Positions 1 through 6,191 are shown, counted from the stretch's first letter. The stretch is 8,663 nucleotides of DNA from Deltaproteobacteria bacterium (GCA_019314005.1 JAFDAE010000081.1:1-8663); one strand, 5' to 3'. Notes: generated by a model from the letters alone, not told the origin. Translations and numbers: made by a program.

Positions 1-528
1 GAAGACCGAACAGCGCCTACATTCCGTGCACTGAAAGAAATAGTAAAACCACTCCTTGATCACATCTATTGTAAGCTCTCGTCCCCCTGCAAACTTGCCA
101 AGGATCTTTCCTGCTGTTGTAAAGTTTCTTCTGTATATTGATCTAAGAAGCTCCGCCCTGAGCACAGGCATGTTCTTCGGATCACCGCCGCCGATGAAGA
201 AGTGGCACTTGTCGGCACAGGCCCCGCATCGCACACAGATATCCATAAAGATGCGAAAGGTACGGTACTTGTCAAGCCGCTCCGCCATCCCTTCCAATAT
301 TATCTCTTTCCAATTGCCGGGGAGTTTCCAGTCCTCATCCGTAGGAGACCACTCCCTCGGGTTCGGCATGTCAAGTATTTTCAGGTTTTTTGCTTTTGCG
401 GGATAGATCCACGAGCCAGGCCTGAAATCAACAGAGGGATCCATCCAGTCCTTGCCGGAGGGCTTGTAGTCCACCTGCAACATTTTACTGTGCTTGTAGT
501 ATGCCATTTGATCTGGTTTTGCTGCCAT
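1..528 (-). CDS. dsrK: DsrK, iron-sulfur subunit of the DsrMKJOP complex (C-terminus outside window)
   Basis: This is the first 176 residues of DsrK, read from ATG at 528 with no stop before the window edge. DsrK is the cytoplasmic HdrD-like subunit of the DsrMKJOP membrane complex, thought to pass quinone-pool electrons to the DsrC trisulfide in dissimilatory sulfite reduction. What I see is a CVRCGACADKC motif (Cys98, 101, 104, 108) that would hold one [4Fe-4S] cluster, and a second set begun by QCTECRRC (Cys167, 170, 173) whose fourth Cys should lie just past the edge. The N-terminal run with PNPREWSPTDEDWKLP and DPKNMPVLRAELLRS matches DsrK as I remember it. The CCG-type domains that bind the catalytic cluster would be in the missing part. 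The gene starts 5 nt after dsrM, and its Shine-Dalgarno lies at the end of dsrM, which suggests coupled translation. Family assignment is firm. The remaining genes dsrJOP are expected next but are not in view. Confidence 0.93.
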   Translation of the reverse strand, partial: MAAKPDQMAYYKHSKMLQVDYKPSGKDWMDPSVDFRPGSWIYPAKAKNLKILDMPNPREWSPTDEDWKLPGNWKEIILEGMAERLDKYRTFRIFMDICVRCGACADKCHFFIGGGDPKNMPVLRAELLRSIYRRNFTTAGKILGKFAGGRELTIDVIKEWFYYFFQCTECRRCSVF

Positions 529-533
529 GTGTC

Positions 534-1541
534 CTACTCCTTTTCCACTGGGATTCCAGCTTCTTTCATTAGATCTCTGAATTCATCCTCATATTCGTCG
601 TAGGTATGAACCTTAACAGGGTAATTCCAAGGGTTGATGTGTCTGACCTCGCGGTTGTTATTCGCCAGGTTTCTCGTGGGACTCATGAAGACCCCTCCCA
701 TATGCATCAGCTTGCTGAAGGGTATATAGGCAAACAGCGTACTCACAAGCATCAGGTGGACATAGAACATAACACCAATCCCGTCAGGCACTGTAGGATG
801 AAGAGTAACCCATCCCATTGCTAACTCTTTGATTCCCACCACATCTATCCTGGTGACATATCGCATGAGTATACCGGAAGTAACGATGCCGAAAATCAAA
901 AAGAGGGGGAAGTAATCGGCAGGCAGTGAGATATAACGTAGCTGCGGAACAACCACTCGTCTGACGAACAGATAGGTCACGGCCGCCAAGATAACCGCAT
1001 CCGTCGCGTATATCGCAGGCACGCCTACCTGAAAGAAACCATCGAGATATTCAAGGAGGCTCACGAATGAAGGTATGGGCTCGGTGAAGAATCGAAGGTG
1101 TCTAATCGCAATGGTGAGAAAAGACCAGTGAAACGCCAGCCCTGCCAGCCAGAGCCACTTGGCCGATCCATAGGTAACCTTTGGCCCGTCCGGGCTAAAT
1201 GGTTCATAATGTATTTCGGCTTTTGTGTTCCTAAAAAGGGACCGAAATAAAAGAATTTCAAGAAGCATCCGGACTACAACAGCGCGTGTGCTGGCAGGGT
1301 TGTCAATCTTGTTCCGCTTGATCCACGGAAACGATTTTTCCTGTCCACAGGTTGTGGGGATGCGAAACGGGACAGGCACCCTTGCCCACTTCACAACGCG
1401 ATACACTACGCCAAAAACAAAAATGGCAAAAGCCGCATACGGGATGATAACTCCGAAAAGGTAGTTCAACCCTGCCGTAGCTCCCACGAGAGCAACCAAA
1501 ATGAGTACTACAACCGCCAGGAGGGGAAACAAAAGTCTCAT
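534..1541 (-). CDS. dsrM: DsrM, membrane diheme cytochrome b subunit (NarI-like)
   Basis: DsrM (335 aa) is the membrane cytochrome b of the DsrMKJOP complex; it exchanges electrons with menaquinone and passes them to DsrK. Hydrophobic segments lie at about residues 3-30, 31-50, 127-149, 171-195, 210-227 and 253-276, fitting a multi-pass membrane protein. The C-terminal part is NarI-like. His138 and His148 are 10 residues apart, and His262 and His280 are 18 apart, the same spacings as the four heme ligands of E. coli NarI (56/66 and 187/205, from memory). Two b-type hemes are therefore likely. The N-terminal helices before about residue 60 and the loop at 60-125 are the extra part that separates DsrM from NarI. 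The start at 1541 has GAGG 9 nt upstream. The gene follows the RsbRD-like gene by 21 nt and precedes dsrK by 5 nt. Identity is nearly certain given dsrK next door; the heme ligands are inferred from spacing. Confidence 0.93.
   Translation of the reverse strand: MRLLFPLLAVVVLILVALVGATAGLNYLFGVIIPYAAFAIFVFGVVYRVVKWARVPVPFRIPTTCGQEKSFPWIKRNKIDNPASTRAVVVRMLLEILLFRSLFRNTKAEIHYEPFSPDGPKVTYGSAKWLWLAGLAFHWSFLTIAIRHLRFFTEPIPSFVSLLEYLDGFFQVGVPAIYATDAVILAAVTYLFVRRVVVPQLRYISLPADYFPLFLIFGIVTSGILMRYVTRIDVVGIKELAMGWVTLHPTVPDGIGVMFYVHLMLVSTLFAYIPFSKLMHMGGVFMSPTRNLANNNREVRHINPWNYPVKVHTYDEYEDEFRDLMKEAGIPVEKE
537..542 (-). promoter_or_regulatory. Ribosome-binding site of dsrK inside the end of dsrM
   Basis: AAGGAG forms the last two sense codons (Lys-Glu) of dsrM, directly before its TAG stop, and lies 8 nt upstream of the dsrK ATG. 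It fixes the dsrK start at 528 and places dsrK translation right behind dsrM termination, as expected for subunits made in equal amounts. Confidence 0.75.
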
Positions 1542-1562
1542 ATGCTCTTACCTCGCTTCATA

Positions 1563-2132
1563 TTAAACTGTTAATGGTGTCAAATTGTCTGTATTTGTCT
1601 CATGTTGACCTCCCGACACACTTTCCGGGATTTCATATAGCAGGTTTGCTTTTTTCAAGAGACTGTATGTCTTATTTCTTACTTCGTTGAACCGCATCTC
1701 ATAAATTTGCTCGCGGCACTTCATATATATATTAAAGGAAAGGAGAGCGAGATCATCTATTCTGGACTCGACTATAAAGAGCTCTTGAGTCAACTGGTTT
1801 TCCCGAATCTCGTTTTCCAGTTCTTCTCTAATCACGTGCTTTAAAAGAAAGATGAAGGCGACGGCCTGGGAGGGAGAAAAATCCTGAATTGCTCTGGTTC
1901 TGACAATCTTATCAAGAAAGGGAGAAGCCTCGTCAAGATTAATCTCCTGACAAATCTGATCAAAGATACCGCTTATACCCTGAAAAATTGCGGCGCCGAC
2001 AGGATTAGCAAACCGATCTTTTTGCTTTTTCAGAAACTTTGCGGTTTCAGGCGGGTAAGTCTCCACTATTACACGAAACCATCTTTCCAAAATCGACGTT
2101 TTCTTCTGTAATAAAAGATCCTCGAGTTTCAT
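1563..2132 (-). CDS. RsbRD N-terminal domain-like protein upstream of dsrM
   Basis: A 189-aa soluble, mostly helical protein with no signal peptide and no membrane segment. Residues about 5-150 resemble the RsbRD_N domain, a globin-fold sensory domain related to the N-termini of RsbR-type stressosome proteins. Visible markers are the opening LLLQKKTSILERWFRVIVETYP, then a FANPVGAAIFQGISGIFDQI stretch and the SPSQAVAFIFLLKHVIREEL helix. There is no STAS domain and no kinase or DNA-binding domain after it. The tail (about 165-189) is polar and probably disordered. It is the first gene of a run with dsrM (21 nt gap) and dsrK, so it is probably co-transcribed with them. From memory, sulfate reducers often have such a gene just before dsrM, which hints at a sensory or assembly role for the complex, but no function is shown. 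The ATG at 2132 has only a distant AAGGA (16 nt upstream), so translation may be weak. A second ATG upstream was not found. Confidence 0.75.
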   Translation of the reverse strand: MKLEDLLLQKKTSILERWFRVIVETYPPETAKFLKKQKDRFANPVGAAIFQGISGIFDQICQEINLDEASPFLDKIVRTRAIQDFSPSQAVAFIFLLKHVIREELENEIRENQLTQELFIVESRIDDLALLSFNIYMKCREQIYEMRFNEVRNKTYSLLKKANLLYEIPESVSGGQHETNTDNLTPLTV

Positions 2133-2356
2133 GCGTTAGCTCAACAGTTCCTTACAGCTTAGTATAAAAAAATTCTCGTTTAAGCGTTTGCCTTCTCAGT
2201 TTGCCGACCATACAGAAATTGTGCTTCCTTGTCAAGGCCAAAAAATGATGATTTCGCAAAAAATGAATTGTAAGAGGCAGTTTCAAAACGTTCAATTTTG
2301 TCCAAGGTCAAGAAAGGCGAAGATTTTAACCGCAGGAATACTTGGGGTATTTCGAG

Positions 2357-2372
2357 TCCCGCCAAGGCGGGA
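2357..2372. repeat. GC-rich palindrome, copy 1
   Basis: TCCCGCC, a 2-nt centre AA, then GGCGGGA form a perfect 7-bp inverted repeat. It lies inside the larger structured repeat and shares its arm sequence with the copy 11 nt further on, so the left arm of one can also pair with the right arm of the other. Confidence 0.7.
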
Positions 2373-2383
2373 TGAGCCTGACG

Positions 2384-2400
2384 TCCCGCCGATGGCGGGA
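2384..2400. repeat. GC-rich palindrome, copy 2
   Basis: The arms TCCCGCC and GGCGGGA are perfect over 7 bp around a GAT centre. The arms are the same as in the neighbouring palindrome but the centre differs, which suggests a selected or mobile stem rather than a simple duplication. No T-run follows on either strand, so it is not a classical intrinsic terminator. Confidence 0.7.
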
Positions 2401-2454
2401 GGCAAAAGAGAACGTTTTGAAATTGCCTCGTAAGAACAATCTCTTGGACGGAGC

Positions 2455-3930
2455 TTACTCTATCTCTATTTGCGGCACATACTCATCTAAAACAGGGAAG
2501 TCGTCTAAGTGCTTTGTAAAGGCCGCGCTCAGAAATGAGTTAAGCCACCAGAAGATGTCGTGTTTACGGATAGATTGCCGGAGTTTTTTCATCCGCATCC
2601 GCTTTTCATGGTCGTTCATGGTGAATGCCTTATAAATAGTATCGGCAACGGCTTCAACGTCATAGGGATTTACCAACAGAGCGTTCTTGTGTAACTGCGC
2701 CGCAGCGCCCGCAAATTCGCTGAGAACAATTACACCATTTTCTTCAATATTGCATGCGCAGTACTCTTTGGCCACCAGATTCATACCGTCTTTCAATGGC
2801 GTCACCAGGACAATTTCAGCGGCACGGTAACACGCAAGAAGTTCATGGCGCTCGAGGCTCCGGTAGATGTAATGGATTGGAGCCCATCCCGACTTAGTAA
2901 ACTGGCCATTGATCTCACCGACCAATTGCTCAATCTGTGCCTTGAGAGCCTGATATTCAGGAACTTCTTCGCGGCTTGGGACCACCACCTGGCAAAACGT
3001 AGCCTTGAGATGCATATCAGGAAACCGAAGCAAGGCGTTTCTAATCGCTTCCAGACGTTCCGGAATACCCTTGGTATAGTCCAAACGATCCACACTCAAG
3101 ATAATCTGGCGGTCCGGAAGGTCCTCGTGAAAGTACCAGGCGCCCTCCGATACCTTCTTGCTTGCCGCTTGTTGTGCAAAATCGCCATAGTCGATACTTA
3201 TAGGGAATGTTCCAACCCTGACTGTTCGCCCAGGTACCGTTACCGTAACAACCTGACCCTTACCCCTGGCTTGAGCATCCGGTATAAGAGTCTGAACGCA
3301 CTGAATAAAGTTACGACGGTCACGCAAGGTCTGAAAGCCGACAAGATCGTACTCCAAAAGAGCATGTAGAATCTGGCCTCTCCAGGGAAGCTTGAGAAAA
3401 ATATCCATCGGAGGGAAGGGGATATGCAGGAAAAAACCGATCTTGTTTTTCTTTCTCTTGCCTCGCAGGTTGTGAGCCACATGCATGAGGTGATAGTCGT
3501 GCACCCAGATGTAATCGTTCTTTCCGGTCTGCTCCGCAATAACTTTAGCAAACTTTTTATTCACACTTAGGTATTGATACCAATACGCCGGCACAAAGTT
3601 GCAGCGCGTCTGAAGGTCGTGAAATATCGGCCACATTACTTCATTAGAAAATCCATAGTAAAAATCGGCTATATCTTCTTCGGTAAGTGTGACCGGTCTG
3701 AGGACATAGCCTGTTTTCTGAGACGCGGTGTCCAACATACTGCGCAAATTGACTTTCGCTGAAGATCCGGACCACCCGATCCATAGCCCTCCCCTATTCC
3801 TTAGAATCGGGGCGAGTGCGGTTACCAGGCCACCCGAACCCTGACGAATATTCCACTTGCCTTTGTCTTGTTTGACAACAACAGGAAGTCTATTAGAAAC
3901 AACGACCAAACGTATTCCGCTCGGTTTCAT
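2455..3930 (-). CDS. otsA: Trehalose-6-phosphate synthase (GT20)
   Basis: OtsA (491 aa) is a cytoplasmic retaining glycosyltransferase of family GT20 that joins UDP-glucose and glucose-6-phosphate into trehalose-6-phosphate. Motifs in order are: SNRLP at 12-16; GGLVTAL at 33-39; WIGWSG at 50-55; Tyr91...Trp100 with the same 9-residue spacing as the glucose-6-phosphate-binding pair of E. coli OtsA; WVHDYHLM at 142-149; HIPFP at 169-173; [13 protein letters not shown] from 281, with Arg282 and Lys287 as the expected phosphate contacts; [14 protein letters not shown] at 377-390, holding the acidic and Asn residues near the UDP-sugar; and [10 protein letters not shown] at 414-423. Length is slightly above the 474 aa of E. 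coli OtsA, with no large insertion. The start at 3930 overlaps the otsB stop by 4 nt and has GGAGGT 5 nt upstream. Glucosylglycerol-phosphate synthase is the main alternative in this family. The SNRLP N-terminus and the OtsB partner favour trehalose. Confidence 0.93.
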   Translation of the reverse strand: MKPSGIRLVVVSNRLPVVVKQDKGKWNIRQGSGGLVTALAPILRNRGGLWIGWSGSSAKVNLRSMLDTASQKTGYVLRPVTLTEEDIADFYYGFSNEVMWPIFHDLQTRCNFVPAYWYQYLSVNKKFAKVIAEQTGKNDYIWVHDYHLMHVAHNLRGKRKKNKIGFFLHIPFPPMDIFLKLPWRGQILHALLEYDLVGFQTLRDRRNFIQCVQTLIPDAQARGKGQVVTVTVPGRTVRVGTFPISIDYGDFAQQAASKKVSEGAWYFHEDLPDRQIILSVDRLDYTKGIPERLEAIRNALLRFPDMHLKATFCQVVVPSREEVPEYQALKAQIEQLVGEINGQFTKSGWAPIHYIYRSLERHELLACYRAAEIVLVTPLKDGMNLVAKEYCACNIEENGVIVLSEFAGAAAQLHKNALLVNPYDVEAVADTIYKAFTMNDHEKRMRMKKLRQSIRKHDIFWWLNSFLSAAFTKHLDDFPVLDEYVPQIEIE

Positions 3931-4721
3931 TGATTACCTCCACAAGCACGATTCCAATTTTTCAGAAAGCCCAGGAGTTCTTCAGGCGGTCGAAGCCACA
4001 GGTCAGCGTTGGTTGGACGAAACTCCTTTCGCACGAGTATACGCAGTCCCTTCCCGTCCATCGCGCTAAATGCGTCTTCATCTGTCAGATCATCCCCTAA
4101 ATAAGCAGCAACACTATCTTCACCCATCTCCGATATGATTGTCCCTACAGCGTCCCCTTTGTTCTTCCCCGGCACACGTAGTTCGAGACCTCCGTCAAAT
4201 TCATGCAGGGCAAGGCCGACATCCTGGGCAATCGGAAGCCAGTTTGCCATAATTTTATCCCGGAGCTCCTTAATCTTAGCCTCACTCAGCCCTCGCCAGT
4301 GAAGTGCAAGGCATCCTGGTTTCTGTTCGCATAGGTCTTGTAAACCTTTGTTTTCCGCCCACACGTGTGCTTCAGATAGTCCGCGCATTGGAGATTCGCC
4401 AATATCAGCCACTTCATACCTGTTGTCCGGGAACAATCTTTCAAGCCCATGGGAGCCCCAGATCTCAGGAATCCGGCTAAGACCGAGAAGCGGGATTACG
4501 TCTTTGGCCTTTCGCCCCGTAACCAGAACTACGCGACACGAAGCGGTTTTAAGGATGGAGTTCAAGATCTCCCCCACCCCTGGATAAGGAACAGCCTGAT
4601 CCCGTTCGATTCGAAACGGGGCAAGGGTGCCATCATAGTCCAGCATCAAAACGCGCTGTTTTGTATTGGCAAGAGTCTCGAAAAACAGATCGAGATCCAA
4701 TCCCGATCTCAGGATCTTCAT
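3927..4721 (-). CDS. otsB: Trehalose-6-phosphate phosphatase (HAD family)
   Basis: OtsB removes the phosphate from trehalose-6-phosphate, the second step of trehalose synthesis, by the HAD phospho-aspartate mechanism. With the start chosen here the protein is 264 aa. Motif I is LDYDGT, with nucleophile Asp28 and acid/base Asp30. VTGR at about 67-70 is motif II. GSHGLERL follows at about 89. The Lys of NKGDAVG (Lys188) is motif III. GDDLTDEDAF from 209 is motif IV, with the Mg-binding Asp pair. All catalytic residues are present. The frame is open to another ATG at 4763, giving 278 aa, but that start has no Shine-Dalgarno and its extra 14 residues (MAVFQRSRSEDRAG) do not look like an OtsB N-terminus. 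The ATG at 4721 has GAGGA 10 nt upstream, so I prefer it. The gene precedes otsA with an ATGA overlap, so the two are co-transcribed and probably translationally coupled. Confidence 0.92.
   Translation of the reverse strand: MKILRSGLDLDLFFETLANTKQRVLMLDYDGTLAPFRIERDQAVPYPGVGEILNSILKTASCRVVLVTGRKAKDVIPLLGLSRIPEIWGSHGLERLFPDNRYEVADIGESPMRGLSEAHVWAENKGLQDLCEQKPGCLALHWRGLSEAKIKELRDKIMANWLPIAQDVGLALHEFDGGLELRVPGKNKGDAVGTIISEMGEDSVAAYLGDDLTDEDAFSAMDGKGLRILVRKEFRPTNADLWLRPPEELLGFLKNWNRACGGNQ
3936..3941 (-). promoter_or_regulatory. Ribosome-binding site of otsA inside the end of otsB
   Basis: GGAGGT, encoding the Gly-Gly before the last two residues of OtsB, lies 5 nt upstream of the otsA ATG. With the ATGA stop/start overlap it gives a strong, coupled initiation site and fixes the otsA start. 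Confidence 0.8.
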
Positions 4722-4731
4722 TCCAGCTCTA

Positions 4732-4736
4732 TCCTC
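4732..4736 (-). promoter_or_regulatory. Ribosome-binding site supporting the shorter OtsB start
   Basis: GAGGA on the minus strand lies 10 nt before the ATG at 4721. The upstream in-frame ATG at 4763 has only an A-rich leader with no purine-rich GGAG-like box. This is the main reason for choosing 4721 as the otsB start. Confidence 0.5.
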
Positions 4737-4816
4737 ACTTCGAGACCTTTGAAAAACTGCCATTTTGCCGTTTGCTGCAAAAGATTGTATCTTGATCCAG
4801 AAAGCCCATGCTTTTT

Positions 4817-4822
4817 ATTATA
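4817..4822 (-). promoter_or_regulatory. Possible -10 box for otsBA
   Basis: A perfect TATAAT on the minus strand sits in a very AT-rich stretch (about 4811-4850). It is about 95 nt upstream of the preferred otsB start. No good -35 box occurs 16-18 nt upstream. A TTGACT at 4860-4865 is too far away to pair with it, so the call is weak. The AT-rich stretch is bracketed by a short inverted repeat, AGCCCA at 4803-4808 and TGGGCT at 4852-4857, of unknown meaning. Confidence 0.3.
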
Positions 4823-4909
4823 ATAACATAATTAATAACTTACTGTATAACTGGGCTGAAGTCAAATTTTAGGTGGGGTTACGAGTTGAGAATAGGTAGT
4901 GCAAAAGAA

Positions 4910-5311
4910 TTATCCCGAGATCTTATCTTTTTTCTTAACCACCGGCATGAAGATATGCCCCTCCTTTACTTCTCTCTTTTCCGGACCGATATAATACCTC
5001 ATGCCCGGTTCGACTTCCAAGATTAAGATCTGGTCTTCTTTCATGTCCATAGGGACAAAAAGATCGGTCCACTCGCCAAATCTCTCATTTTCATAGCCGA
5101 GACAATGCATCCCGGTCTTAACCTTTATATCAATGGTATGGGTTCCATCCCCGAAGCCCGTATAATGTCTGTTGCCATCTACATAGATATAGTAAATTGC
5201 TCCTTCAGGGTTCAGGTATCCGTATGGTTCTTCGGGTTTAGGCAGTGTCGTACACCCGTACATTGAAAGGAATAGAGATAGAAACAGGATTGACGTAAAT
5301 CTAGTCCTCAT
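4910..5311 (-). CDS. Small predicted outer-membrane lipoprotein of unknown function
   Basis: A 133-aa protein with a type II (lipoprotein) signal peptide: positively charged MRTR, a hydrophobic core at 8-15, and a lipobox ending MYGC with Cys20 as the lipidation site. The next residue is Thr, not Asp, so sorting to the outer membrane is the default expectation. The mature part (about 113 aa) is rich in alternating beta-strand-like segments such as AIYYIYVDGNRHY, QILILEVEPGMRYYIG and EGHIFMPVV, and has no recognisable catalytic residues. It vaguely resembles DUF2846-like or PEGA-like beta-sandwich lipoproteins, which I cannot confirm. Its ATG overlaps the stop of the J-domain gene by one base (TGATG) and has no Shine-Dalgarno of its own, so it is probably made by re-initiation after that gene. 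No terminator is visible after its stop. Function unknown. Confidence 0.75.
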   Translation of the reverse strand: MRTRFTSILFLSLFLSMYGCTTLPKPEEPYGYLNPEGAIYYIYVDGNRHYTGFGDGTHTIDIKVKTGMHCLGYENERFGEWTDLFVPMDMKEDQILILEVEPGMRYYIGPEKREVKEGHIFMPVVKKKDKISG

Positions 5312-6072
5312 CAGAGGCCGCGTTCTTTCTTTACGTATTCATAAGCGCCGTTGATCTCGGTTAGTCTTTGATTTGCAAATTGAATAAAATCTTCCGGAAG
5401 ACCTTTTGATAACAATTTATCAGGGTGATACTCTGTCACAAGCTTTCTGTAGGAGCGTTTTATATCCTCACGGCTTGAATGAGGTGATACCCCTAATATT
5501 TTATAATACTTATTATTGTCGCTTACATAGAGCGCTTTGATCTGATTATATTCATTGGCATTGATCCTGAATACACGTGCGATCGAAGAAATGCACCTTT
5601 CTTCCTCCTCGCTAAAGGTCCCGTCGGCAATAGAAATTCGAAACAAGAGTGACAAAATTTCGCGCAAGATCTCAGGATTGTGTTGATTCAGCATATAAAC
5701 CTGTTGGGCATATTGCTCTGCGGTAGCGTTTGAATATCTTGCCTTGTTAAACAAACTTGTAATGACATTCAACTCCTCGTCTGACAGCCTAAGATTGTTA
5801 GTCAAAAAATCTTTATAGGTATCAATCTCATCAGCAGTTACCTTCCCGTCAGCCGCTGCCAGTTTTGCGACAAGGCTCGTTAGCGCGACGTAAAAAAGAA
5901 ACTCTCTATTGGTATTATTTACATTTCCGTAGATTGGAGAATTTCCAATCCTCACAGGCTTCTCCTGTTCGTTGTCAAAGCCGTGACCCATCATGCCCCC
6001 CAAAAGGGCGCCGATCGGCCCTCCTATCATAAAGCCTATACCGGCCCCTATTGTTTTACCCATAAATCCCAT
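5311..6072 (-). CDS. TerB-like and J-domain protein (DjlA-type co-chaperone)
   Basis: A 253-aa protein built like DjlA. Residues 1-32 form a glycine-rich hydrophobic segment (GAGIGFMIGG...GALLGGMMG) with GxxxG spacing, likely a membrane-inserted glycine-zipper anchor. Residues about 55-183 are an all-helical TerB-like domain with acidic stretches typical of that fold (AAADGKVTADE, ISIADGTFSEEEE). Residues about 189-253 are a J domain, YYKILGVSPHSSREDIKRSY followed by the HPD motif at 216-218, which stimulates the ATPase of DnaK. Unlike most J domains it sits at the extreme C-terminus, as in DjlA. It is therefore likely a membrane-tethered partner of DnaK, with an envelope or stress role inferred from the family. 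The start at 6072 has a very good AGAGGAGG box 7 nt upstream. The small lipoprotein gene follows with a TGATG overlap. I withhold the djlA symbol because orthology to E. coli DjlA is not shown. Confidence 0.88.
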   Translation of the reverse strand: MGFMGKTIGAGIGFMIGGPIGALLGGMMGHGFDNEQEKPVRIGNSPIYGNVNNTNREFLFYVALTSLVAKLAAADGKVTADEIDTYKDFLTNNLRLSDEELNVITSLFNKARYSNATAEQYAQQVYMLNQHNPEILREILSLLFRISIADGTFSEEEERCISSIARVFRINANEYNQIKALYVSDNNKYYKILGVSPHSSREDIKRSYRKLVTEYHPDKLLSKGLPEDFIQFANQRLTEINGAYEYVKKERGL

Positions 6073-6079
6073 TTAAAAA

Positions 6080-6087
6080 CCTCCTCT
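6080..6087 (-). promoter_or_regulatory. Strong ribosome-binding site of the J-domain gene
   Basis: AGAGGAGG on the minus strand lies 7 nt before the ATG at 6072. It fixes the start and predicts efficient initiation. The downstream lipoprotein gene, which lacks such a box, would depend on it by coupling. Confidence 0.8.
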
Positions 6088-6098
6088 TTAGATAAGCC

Positions 6099-6108
6099 TG
6101 CGTACGCA
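6099..6108. promoter_or_regulatory. 10-bp perfect palindrome, possible operator
   Basis: TGCGTACGCA is a perfect 10-bp palindrome 11 nt upstream of the J-domain Shine-Dalgarno, in the place where a transcript leader or operator would be. It could be a small dimer-binding site, or chance. No matching half-sites were noticed elsewhere in the intergenic region. Confidence 0.25.
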
Positions 6109-6127
6109 AGATATTTGTAACTGCTCT

Positions 6128-6191
6128 GGTTCAGAAGTTCACGGTTCAAGGTTGTTCTTTGGTTTAACCTTGAACCGTGAACTCCTGAACC
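6128..6191. repeat. Long near-perfect palindrome made of 7-8-nt units
   Basis: The left arm 6128-6153 and right arm 6166-6191 are reverse complements over 26 nt with one mismatch, separated by a 12-nt loop (GTTCTTTGGTTT). Each arm is itself a short tandem repeat: the left reads GTTCAGAA-GTTCACG-GTTCAAG-GTT, and the right carries CTTGAAC-CGTGAAC-TCCTGAAC and then one more partial unit (CCTGAA) past the arm. No T-tract follows on either strand, and it lies between divergent genes, upstream of both. It is therefore not a terminator of either. It could form a cruciform or a stable RNA hairpin, or be a dispersed genomic repeat. Confidence 0.85.

Larger units (their letters stand above)
2271..2432. 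repeat. MITE-like structured intergenic repeat with inverted ends
   Basis: The left arm 2271-2300 and the reverse complement of the right arm 2403-2432 match at 26 of 30 positions, including the shared core TTTCAAAACGTTC. Between them are three small hairpins. One is GGAATAC/GTATTTC at 2335-2353 (6 of 7 pairs). The other two have identical 7-bp arms, TCCCGCC...GGCGGGA, at 2357-2372 and 2384-2400. No transposase frame is present, and I see no clear target-site duplication. The size (162 bp), the inverted ends and the non-coding content fit a MITE or a mobile palindromic repeat family. The GC-rich hairpins could also slow or end transcription leaving otsA, although no T-tract follows them on the minus strand. 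I recall similar sequences in other Desulfobacterota genomes, but this was not searched. Confidence 0.65.
2133..2454. other. Gene-free region between otsA and the RsbRD-dsr unit
   Basis: This 322-nt stretch lies downstream of otsA and upstream of the RsbRD-like gene, both on the minus strand. Its larger-numbered half is taken up by the structured repeat at 2271-2432. The rest (2133-2270) should hold the promoter of the dsr transcription unit. The only core-like box is TATACT on the minus strand at 2161-2166, next to a run of seven Ts, and no good -35 box lies 16-18 nt upstream of it, so I do not call a promoter. I see no T-tailed terminator for otsA. A 61-codon open frame crossing the repeat on the minus strand (2180-2365) looks like a by-product of the repeat, not a gene. 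Confidence 0.6.

Noticed and set aside
2180..2365. 61-aa open frame on the minus strand crossing the structured repeat
   Set aside because: It has no ribosome-binding site, overlaps inverted-repeat DNA and shows no domain. Translation of a dispersed repeat commonly gives such frames, so I treat it as spurious.
2271..2432. Repeated palindromes considered as a CRISPR array
   Set aside because: There are only two short GC-rich copies 11 nt apart, with no spacer-repeat periodicity and no cas gene.
2188..2635. Two overlapping open frames on the plus strand (2188-2433 and 2342-2635)
   Set aside because: They span the repeat and the antisense of otsA, have low-complexity composition and no ribosome-binding site, and lie opposite a well-supported gene.
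2845..3369. 174-aa open frame antisense to otsA
   Set aside because: It is entirely inside otsA on the other strand; otsA carries all family motifs, so this is a shadow frame.
2455..3930. OtsA considered as glucosylglycerol-phosphate synthase
   Set aside because: The SNRLP N-terminus, the Tyr91/Trp100 pair and the coupled complete OtsB phosphatase fit trehalose synthesis better; substrate was not proven.
6128..6191. Palindrome considered as a bidirectional intrinsic terminator
   Set aside because: The flanking genes diverge from it, and neither side has a T-tract, so there is no upstream transcript for it to end.
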